Below, one piece after another: positions 1 through 6,800 of a stretch of DNA of 64,000 bases. The stretch's first letter is position 1, and each line of letters begins with the position of its first letter. Both the position numbers and the translations under genes were made by a program. The notes below the pieces were generated by a model. The model was not told the DNA's origin and searched no databases. It worked only from the letters and a program-made list of their open reading frames with translations. Location of the stretch: assembly GCA_017420755.1 (NCBI GenBank), contig JAFQOG010000009.1, positions 83,968 to 147,967 on the forward strand, read 5' to 3'. The DNA comes from Clostridia bacterium (GTDB taxonomy: Bacteria; Bacillota; Clostridia; Oscillospirales; CAG-272).

Positions 1-1056
1 ACTTATATAGATAACGGCTACCGTGACGACGGTGTTTGCACCGAGGGTGCGGGATATTGGAGCTACGGCTTTGGATATTACCTTACCTATGCTGAGATGC
101 TAAAAACATACACAAGCGGCAGGGTTGATATAACCAAGGGCGAAAAGGTTAAAAACATCGCAATGTTCTTGCAAAGACTTTTCCTTGACGAAAACGTTGT
201 CGTAAACTATGGCGATTGCGGAAGCCGCATTACTATGCCAATCGGATATTTCTACTTACTAAAAACAATGTTCCCAAATGATGTAGAATTACCACCCGAA
301 AATACATTTTCTTATGATGTACACTACTTTACATACTTTTTAAACTCGTTTAGACTTTATGACCCATCATTTGAGTCGGCAAAGCTTTCAAAGAATGCCG
401 AATACTTTATGGCTGACCAAGGATGGTTTACCAAGCGCACTCCAAAATATGGCTTTGGCTGTCGCGGCGGTTCAAACGGAGAGAGCCACAACCACAATGA
501 TGTTGGCTCATTCATTTTCTCAAAAAATGACAAGCAGGTGCTGGTTGATATTGGCGCCAGACCATACACAAGACAGTATTTTGAGCATCCGGGCAGATAT
601 GATTTTCTTGAAACCTCATCAAGAGGGCATAATGTTCCGATTATAAACGGTCAATACCAAGGAAACGGTGGCAAAAGGGCAATAACCACCTACGAAAATG
701 GTGAGGTTAAGATGGAGTTTGCTTGCATATACCATCAAGACGAGCTGACAAAGCTTCTACGCACATTTACACCTGATGAAAACGGTGTAACAATAACCGA
801 TGAATTTATAGGCGCAAATCAGTTTACCGAAAGACTTGTAACACCCTTTGAGCCAAAAATTGAAGATGGCAAAATCACAGTTGAGGGCGTGACAATAACA
901 TTTGATAAAGCTCTTGCAAGTGCAAGTGTGACCACCGAAACACACGCGATTGAGCTTGATGTAGACGGTGAAATTACCAAGGGTCAAACCATGTATCTTA
1001 TAAACATAGATGTAAAAGAGCCGAAGGATAAATTCACGTTCAGAATTGATGCATAG
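1..1056 (+). CDS. Heparinase II/III-like protein, C-terminal part (5' truncated by window edge)
   Basis: The frame is open from base 1, so the first ATG (base 97) is internal and the gene begins outside the window. The visible 351 residues include the YWSYGFGYY motif of the alpha/alpha-toroid region (around residues 20-28), then an RGGSNGESHNHNDVGSFIF stretch (HNHND) typical of the heparinase II/III beta-sandwich domain. The family consists of polysaccharide lyases acting on uronic-acid-containing glycans such as heparin, alginate or related polymers; the substrate cannot be told here. The gene ends in a bidirectional terminator. Any signal peptide would lie outside the window. Family assignment is fairly secure, exact activity unknown. 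Confidence 0.8.
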   Translation, partial: TYIDNGYRDDGVCTEGAGYWSYGFGYYLTYAEMLKTYTSGRVDITKGEKVKNIAMFLQRLFLDENVVVNYGDCGSRITMPIGYFYLLKTMFPNDVELPPENTFSYDVHYFTYFLNSFRLYDPSFESAKLSKNAEYFMADQGWFTKRTPKYGFGCRGGSNGESHNHNDVGSFIFSKNDKQVLVDIGARPYTRQYFEHPGRYDFLETSSRGHNVPIINGQYQGNGGKRAITTYENGEVKMEFACIYHQDELTKLLRTFTPDENGVTITDEFIGANQFTERLVTPFEPKIEDGKITVEGVTITFDKALASASVTTETHAIELDVDGEITKGQTMYLINIDVKEPKDKFTFRIDA

Positions 1057-1125
1057 CGGTGAGAAGCCAATAACCACGGTAGTTATTTAAGCATGCTAAT
1101 ATGTTCATATGTTTGTCTAAATATA

Positions 1126-1154
1126 AAACCCACCGAGAAATCGGTGGGTTTTTG
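1126..1154. terminator. Bidirectional intrinsic terminator
   Basis: A 9-bp stem (ACCCACCGA / TCGGTGGGT, 1128-1136 with 1141-1149) around a GAAA loop is flanked by A-rich and T-rich tracts. It lies between the convergent heparinase-like gene and the lipid kinase gene and can serve both strands. Confidence 0.85.
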
Positions 1155-1157
1155 CTA

Positions 1158-2078
1158 CTATAATTTATGTTGAATTATACTTATAGCCTTTGGCAAAACT
1201 CTAACATCAGCAACGCTTTCGTTATAGAGTTCACCATCTGCTGAGATTGTTTCACAGCCCTCGACCTTGCAGCCGACACAGCGCTTATACATAAGGTATT
1301 TTTCTGTTCCTTTTTTAACGATTCCGTTATCGGGGTCAACAATATGCTTGCCCTTTTTGAATGCGCCAACAAGCTTTATAAAGGTGAACACGTTTACATT
1401 TTTAATAATTGTCACGTCAAGCGTACCGGAATCAAGCTTAGCACCGGGCACCGCCTTAAAGCCACCGCCATACCATCTGCCATTACCGATAGCAACCAAA
1501 AGGTATTTGTCGTGCATTATCTCGGTTGAACCATCCTCGTATGTCAAGGTGATTGTCGCTTCCATTGATTTTTTATGAAGCAACTCTCCGACAACACCGA
1601 GAATATAGGCGAATGGGCCTGAAACAAGTGGTATTTTTTTCAATTTATCAGCTCTTTTAACAACGCCACAGTCGAAGCCCATATTTACAATATTAGCAGC
1701 GTAACGATTGTTAAATTTCATAATATCCGAAACAAATTCATCCGGCATATCATCAAATGAGCGAATAAAATCATTTCCTGAGCCGATTGGTACAAGCTTA
1801 AGCATCGCTTCGTCGGCACAGCCACTATCCATTATAGCATTGACAGCCCTGTGAATAGTGCCGTCGCCACCATAAACTGTAAAGCAGGTGTCCGGCTCAA
1901 CCTTACAGGACTCCCTTATAAACTTGCTTGTTTCAACGGGGCAATGCGACATATAGGTTTCGTCATTTTCCTTAATATGTGAGCGAACCTTTTTTGCAGT
2001 TCCTTTTCCAGCGAGCGGATTAAGGATATGAAGTATCTTTTTAATCTTACGCCCGAATGAGGTTTTAATAGCTTCCAT
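1158..2078 (-). CDS. Diacylglycerol kinase-type lipid kinase (YegS/DagK/BmrU family)
   Basis: The 306-residue protein has the family's N-terminal NPLAGKGTA nucleotide-binding segment (about residues 20-28) and the glycine-rich GGDGTIHRAVN motif (about 70-80), followed by PIGSGNDFIR, a conserved family motif. These soluble kinases phosphorylate diacylglycerol or a related lipid, recycling it into phospholipid synthesis. Length fits the family. The ATG at 2078 follows a GGAG Shine-Dalgarno. The start lies 9 bp after the stop of the alpha/beta hydrolase gene, so the two are probably co-transcribed. Lipid specificity cannot be read from the sequence. Confidence 0.88.
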   Translation of the reverse strand: MEAIKTSFGRKIKKILHILNPLAGKGTAKKVRSHIKENDETYMSHCPVETSKFIRESCKVEPDTCFTVYGGDGTIHRAVNAIMDSGCADEAMLKLVPIGSGNDFIRSFDDMPDEFVSDIMKFNNRYAANIVNMGFDCGVVKRADKLKKIPLVSGPFAYILGVVGELLHKKSMEATITLTYEDGSTEIMHDKYLLVAIGNGRWYGGGFKAVPGAKLDSGTLDVTIIKNVNVFTFIKLVGAFKKGKHIVDPDNGIVKKGTEKYLMYKRCVGCKVEGCETISADGELYNESVADVRVLPKAISIIQHKL

Positions 2079-2087
2079 AAATCTCCT

Positions 2088-2732
2088 TTATTTTACGAGC
2101 CAACTGATAAGATCAGTTTCTTCGAAGGCTCTGTCCCAGCAGTTGTGACTTAAGTCATCGAATGTAATAAATTCAACGTTGCCACCACTCGCCTTTACAG
2201 CATTAACCATAAGCTCAGAATACGCAAATGGAACAACGTCATCACGCTTGCCGTGAAATGCACGAATTGGCATTTTCAAAGCCCACGCGCGCCAACTCAT
2301 TCCACCTGAGCAAAGCGGTGCAATTTTATAAAAGCGCTCAGGATAAGTCATAGCTAATTCCCATGTGCCAAAGCCACCCATTGAAATTCCACAAAGTGAA
2401 ACTCTTTGAGGGTCAATTTGATTGCTTTTTATCACCTCGTCAATAAGCGCCATAACCTCATTTTTGAAGTCATACCAAGTAAACGGATGGGCAGGACATT
2501 GAGGGGACAAGGTATATGCGCGAACGCCATTGTGCTCCTCGTTAGCTGTAAAGAGCTTTGGCACACAATAAACCTTTAATTTTTCAATATCGTCGCCACG
2601 CTCGCCAGCGCCGTGTAAAAATACTATAAGAGGTAATTTCTCATCCTCTTTGATATTATTTGGTGATGTTAGAATGTAATTTAATTGCTTTGATTTTATG
2701 TCAAAGCAGTTGCTTTTTTCATATTTAACCAT
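2088..2732 (-). CDS. Alpha/beta hydrolase (prolyl oligopeptidase / carboxylesterase type)
   Basis: A 214-residue single-domain hydrolase. LIVFLHGAGERGDD (about 33-46) is the oxyanion-hole HG segment, GISMGGFG (about 116-123) carries the nucleophilic serine, HGKRDDVVP gives the likely catalytic aspartate and LSHNCW the histidine. No signal peptide is visible, so it is probably cytosolic. It is the first gene of a two-gene operon with the lipid kinase. The family includes esterases, acyl-peptide hydrolases and phospholipase-like enzymes; pairing with a lipid kinase weakly suggests a lipid or ester substrate, which is inference. Confidence 0.8.
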   Translation of the reverse strand: MVKYEKSNCFDIKSKQLNYILTSPNNIKEDEKLPLIVFLHGAGERGDDIEKLKVYCVPKLFTANEEHNGVRAYTLSPQCPAHPFTWYDFKNEVMALIDEVIKSNQIDPQRVSLCGISMGGFGTWELAMTYPERFYKIAPLCSGGMSWRAWALKMPIRAFHGKRDDVVPFAYSELMVNAVKASGGNVEFITFDDLSHNCWDRAFEETDLISWLVK

Positions 2733-2776
2733 TGTTTTAGCCCTTGGTAAAATTTAGTATAAAATTCTGCATTTTA

Positions 2777-2805
2777 ATTATACCATAAATATATTGATTT
2801 GTCAA
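2777..2805 (-). promoter_or_regulatory. Sigma-A promoter of the hydrolase / lipid kinase operon
   Basis: On the minus strand TTGACA (2800-2805) and TATAAT (2777-2782) are separated by exactly 17 bp. Both hexamers match consensus. Confidence 0.88.
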
Positions 2806-2867
2806 CCTGTTGAGTTTTGTCGAAAAAGTCATCACAAAATGTTGTGTTTGTCAACATTTTATAAACA

Positions 2868-2896
2868 AAAAAGCCTTGCAAAAAGCAAGGCCTTTG
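2868..2896 (-). terminator. Intrinsic terminator of pduL
   Basis: On the minus strand a GCCTTGC / GCAAGGC stem is followed by a T-rich run, a few bases past the pduL stop codon. Confidence 0.85.
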
Positions 2897-2907
2897 TTTT
2901 TATGTAA

Positions 2908-3480
2908 TTATTTAATGATTTCGCCGTAAACAGTACCAAATGCACAAGAAGCATTTGCCTCGTCTGTGTCGATGTGCATAGCTGCTGAGAAGTTTGGATG
3001 AACTCTAACAACAACGTCATCAAAGATTGTAGTTCTATCAGAAACTACCTTAACCTTTACGATTTCCTTGTCGGAAACGCCTGCTTCGCGCGCTTCATCA
3101 GGGGTAAAGTGAATGTGTCTTTTTGCAATGATAACACCCTCGTTTATTTCTACCTCGCCGCAAGGACCAACCAATTTACATGGAGCTGAGCCAGCAACAT
3201 CTCCACTTTCTCTAACTGGAGCTGTAACTCCGAGTGTACGAGCATCAGTAAATGAAACCTCAACCTGTGAAGCCTTTCTTGCAGGGCCAAGAATACTAAC
3301 TCTTTCAATAGACTTCTTAGGACCAACAACAGTAACTCTTTCTTGGCAAGCGAATTGACCAGGTTGGCTCAAATCCTTAATGTTTGTAAGCTCATAGCCC
3401 TCGCCAAAAAGAATGTCGATGTGCTCGCGTGAAAGATGCACGTGACGTGCGCTTGTTTCAACTAAAACCTTGTTATTCAT
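2908..3480 (-). CDS. pduL: Phosphate propanoyltransferase (PduL-type phosphotransacylase)
   Basis: The 190-residue protein has the two duplicated PduL signatures: VETSARHVHLS near the N terminus (about 7-17) and IIAKRHIHFTPDEA (about 118-131), whose histidines bind catalytic zinc. PduL exchanges acyl-CoA and acyl-phosphate (propionyl or acetyl), linking CoA esters to substrate-level ATP formation with an acyl kinase. It is an evolutionarily separate replacement for Pta. In many Clostridia it lies in microcompartment or acetate-kinase operons, but here it is monocistronic with its own promoter and terminator. There is no obvious N-terminal encapsulation peptide, since the protein begins almost directly with the catalytic domain. 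This suggests housekeeping acetate metabolism. Confidence 0.93.
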   Translation of the reverse strand: MNNKVLVETSARHVHLSREHIDILFGEGYELTNIKDLSQPGQFACQERVTVVGPKKSIERVSILGPARKASQVEVSFTDARTLGVTAPVRESGDVAGSAPCKLVGPCGEVEINEGVIIAKRHIHFTPDEAREAGVSDKEIVKVKVVSDRTTIFDDVVVRVHPNFSAAMHIDTDEANASCAFGTVYGEIIK

Positions 3481-3513
3481 AATTTATATCTCCTTAATAT
3501 TTTTTTCGTATAT

Positions 3514-3542
3514 ATATTAGCACACTTTTCCTTTTTTGTAAA
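3514..3542 (-). promoter_or_regulatory. Sigma-A promoter of pduL
   Basis: Minus strand TTTACA (3537-3542), a 17-bp spacer, and TAATAT (3514-3519), 34 bp upstream of the ATG. Confidence 0.72.
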
Positions 3543-3610
3543 TAATAAAAACAAATTTTGACAAAAAATTTAATTAGCCGTTTTAGATAGTCTTATACAA
3601 TATAAAAATA

Positions 3611-3639
3611 TTGACTTTAATGTAATAATATGCTAAAAT
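3611..3639 (+). promoter_or_regulatory. Promoter of the BspA-like gene leader
   Basis: TTGACT (3611-3616), a 17-bp spacer ending in TATGC, and TAAAAT (3634-3639). It strongly resembles the promoter at 27741-27769, which also drives a long leader before a surface-protein operon. Transcription should begin near 3646. Confidence 0.82.
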
Positions 3640-3643
3640 GAGG

Positions 3644-3755
3644 GTGCGACATAATCGAATAAACCAAGCTTTACACGCTCATATTGATGAGGGTGTGCTT
3701 TCTGCATTCTTACAAGTGTAATTTTGGTTTATTTGTAGAGATTGTGTCGCAACAA
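3644..3755 (+). ncRNA. Structured leader RNA upstream of the BspA-like gene (unrecognised class)
   Basis: The 5' UTR folds by eye into a long closed structure. P1 pairs 3645-3655 with 3741-3751 (11 bp, one wobble). P2 pairs 3658-3667 with 3724-3733 (10 bp, perfect). These enclose two hairpins: ACAC-CTCAT / ATGAG-GTGT (3673-3696, one internal G-G mismatch) and TTAC-AAGT-GTAA (3710-3721). It does not match motifs I know (T-box, purine, SAM, lysine, c-di-GMP, 6S, SRP). A terminator follows at 3776-3810. Probably a cis-regulatory RNA or attenuator; ligand unknown. Confidence 0.6.
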
Positions 3756-3775
3756 GCAGAGAGTTACATGTTCAT

Positions 3776-3810
3776 AGGTGTCGCTCTTTGCAGGGCGACA
3801 CTTTTTATTT
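3776..3810 (+). terminator. Leader terminator before the BspA-like gene
   Basis: GTGTCGC (3778-3784) pairs with GCGACAC (3795-3801), followed by a T-rich tail. The Shine-Dalgarno of the BspA gene starts within 10 bp, so this is an attenuator position. Its 5' arm is identical to the P1 3' strand at 3744-3750 and complementary to the P1 5' strand, which allows alternative pairing. Confidence 0.8.
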
Positions 3811-3820
3811 TGGAGGAAAT

Positions 3821-6800
3821 ATGAAAAACAAACTAACACTTTTGCTTGTTTTGGTTTTGTCTTTATGCCTTGTTTTCTCACTTTCATCGTGCGGAGGAAA
3901 TGACAACACTGATACAAATACAGAAACCGAAACAATCGCAGAAAACAGTAGCAATACCGACACATCGACCGGTACGGATACCGAGGTTGGGTCTGATACA
4001 GATGTCGATACAGAGTCCGAGACTGAGGTTGAGTCAGATTCCGATACCGATACAGAGTCTGAGACTGAGGTTGAGTCAGATTCGGATACCGATACAGAGT
4101 CTGAGACTGAGGTTGAGTCAGATTCCAATACCGATACAGAGTCTGAGACTGAGGTTGAGTCAGATTCCAATACCGATACAGAAACCGAAACTGATGACCC
4201 CGAGCACGTTCACACCGAGGAAATAATCCCTGCAGTTGAACCAACTTGCGAGGAAACAGGTCTTACAGAAGGCAAAAAGTGTTCCGAGTGTGGTAAAATT
4301 TTAGTTGAGCAAGAAACAGTTGACAAAATTGACCACGATTATATAACAAATGATGCTAAGGCTCCCACTTGTACCGAGATTGGCTGGGAAGCATATGAAA
4401 CCTGCTCAAATTGTGATTATACTACCTATAAGCCAATCCCTGCAAACGGACATTCGTATGACGGTGGTTACACCTGCTTAGCATGTGGAAACACACTTGC
4501 TTCAAGTGAGGGATTAAGCTACAAGCTTTCAGACGATGGAACCTTTGCAATTGTTACAGGCATAGGCGATTGCTGGGACAAAGCCATTTATATTCCAAAT
4601 GAATACAGAGGCTTCCCGGTAAAGGAAATTTCCGCTGATGCCTTCAAGGGAAAAACATATATTACCGAAATATATATTCCAAGCTCAGTAACAACTATAC
4701 AAGCAGAAAGTTTTTCTGGTTGCACTTCTCTTGAAAAGGTAACATTGAGCAAAAATGTAGCAACAATAAACGAAAAAACGTTTAATGGTTGCTCCGCTCT
4801 TAAGGAAATAGTGATACCAGATGGTATAACAGAAATTGGCGACTATGCATTTAGTGGCTGTTCTACTCTTACAAGCGTGGTAATATCAAACAGCACAACT
4901 ACAATAGGTAGCTCTGCATTTAGTGATTGCTCTGCACTTGCAGACATAGTTATACCAAACAGTATAACAGTAATAGGCAACTCTGCGTTTAGTGGTTGCT
5001 CCTCTCTTGCAAATGTTACAATCGGCAAAAACGTTACAGCTATAGGTAGTTCTGCATTTGAAGATTGTTCCGCACTTACAGACATAGTTATACCAAATAA
5101 CACAACAATAATAGGTAATTCTGCATTTAACGGTTGTTCAAATCTCGAAAGTATTACTATTCCGTTTGTTGGCGGTAGCGTTGATGCAACGTCAGCTTCA
5201 AGTTCTACTTTATTTGGCTATATTTTTGGCACATCAAGCTATGAAGGTGGCGTAGCTACTAACCAAAATTATTCTTCGGATGCTTATGCAACATATTACA
5301 TTCCTTCAAGCCTAAAAAATGTAACTGTAAGCGGTGGAAACATCCGTTACGGAGCATTTTATAATTGTTCAAATCTTACAAATCTGACAATAGGCGAAAA
5401 CATATCATATATAGAAAACTACGCATTCTATGATTGCCAAGCACTTACCGAAATTAACTTCAATGCGATAGCGATGGATGATTTAAGTGAATATAACTAT
5501 GTATTCTCTAATGCAGGACAAACTGGAGAAGGAATAACTCTAACAATAGGTAAAAACGTAACTAAAATACCTGATTATTTATTCTCTCCTCATAGTAATA
5601 GCTTTTCATATTCGCCGAAGATAACAAGTGTAACCTTTGAAAAAGGTAGCATTTGCGAAAGCATAGGAAACTATACGTTCGGTGGTTGTGCTTCGATTAC
5701 AAGCGTAACAATTGGCAATAGCGTAACATCTATAGGAAGCTATGCGTTCTATAATTGCTCTTCGCTTACAAGCGTAGTAATACCAGATAGCGTAACTTCT
5801 ATAGGAGACAGGGCGTTCTTTGATTGTTCCTCGCTTACTAGTGTAACAATTGGAAATGGTGTTACTTCTATAGGAGACTCTGCGTTCTCTGGTGGTTGCC
5901 ATAAGCTTGTAGAGGTATATAATCTGTCAAGTTTAAATATAATTACAGGTTCAACTGATAATGGACGTGTAGGCTATTATGCAAAGGTAGTACATACATC
6001 ACTAGATGAAAAAAGCATACTTGAAACAGTTGATGATTATATCTTTATGACTTTGGAAGATAAGTATTATCTTGTAGGATATATAGGTAATGATACAGAG
6101 CTTACTTTACCTGAAAGCTATAATGGTAATAATTATGAAATATATCAGTATGCATTCTATAATCGTGATGATATAACAAAGGTAACTATACCCGATGATG
6201 TTACTTCTATAGGAAGCTGTGCGTTCCTGTATTGCTCTTCGCTTACAAGTGTAACAATAGGTAATAGTGTTGCTTCTATAGGAAACAATGCGTTCTATTG
6301 GTGCGACTCGCTTGCAAGTGTATACATATATGACATAGCAAGTTGGTGTAACATTTCATTTGTCGTCTATGGTTCAAATCCGTTAAATAATGGAGCAAGC
6401 TTATATCTAAACGGAGAGCTTGTAACCGAACTTGTAATACCTGATACTGTAACAGAAATTAAAGATTGTGCTTTCTATAATTTCACAGGCTTGGCAAGTG
6501 TAACTATACCAGATAGCGTAACTTCTATAGGAAACTCTGCGTTCTCTGGTTGTCCAATAGAAAACGCTACTATTCCTACCGATGTGATGATATCATATAT
6601 TCCTAAAAGTAATTTAAAAACAGTAGTTATAACCGGTGGAACCTCAATCGCAGAAGAGGCATTCTATTATTACACCTCGCTGATAAGCATAACAATACCC
6701 GATAGTGTAACTTCTATAGGAGACTCTGCGTTCTGTGGTTGTAAATCACTTACAAGTGTAACAATACCCGATAGTGTAACAACGATAGGAGAAGATGCGT

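Noticed and set aside
3644-3810. 6S RNA, T-box or known riboswitch identity for the BspA leader
   Set aside because: No T-box GGTACC-type sequence, no purine, SAM, lysine or c-di-GMP core motifs and no 6S-like single long stem with central bubble; kept only as an unclassified leader.
3729-4244. Antisense and shifted open frames across the acidic-linker repeats
   Set aside because: They arise from the 42-bp repeat having no stops in several frames. There is no ribosome binding site and the proteins are low complexity; the plus-strand lipoprotein explains the region.
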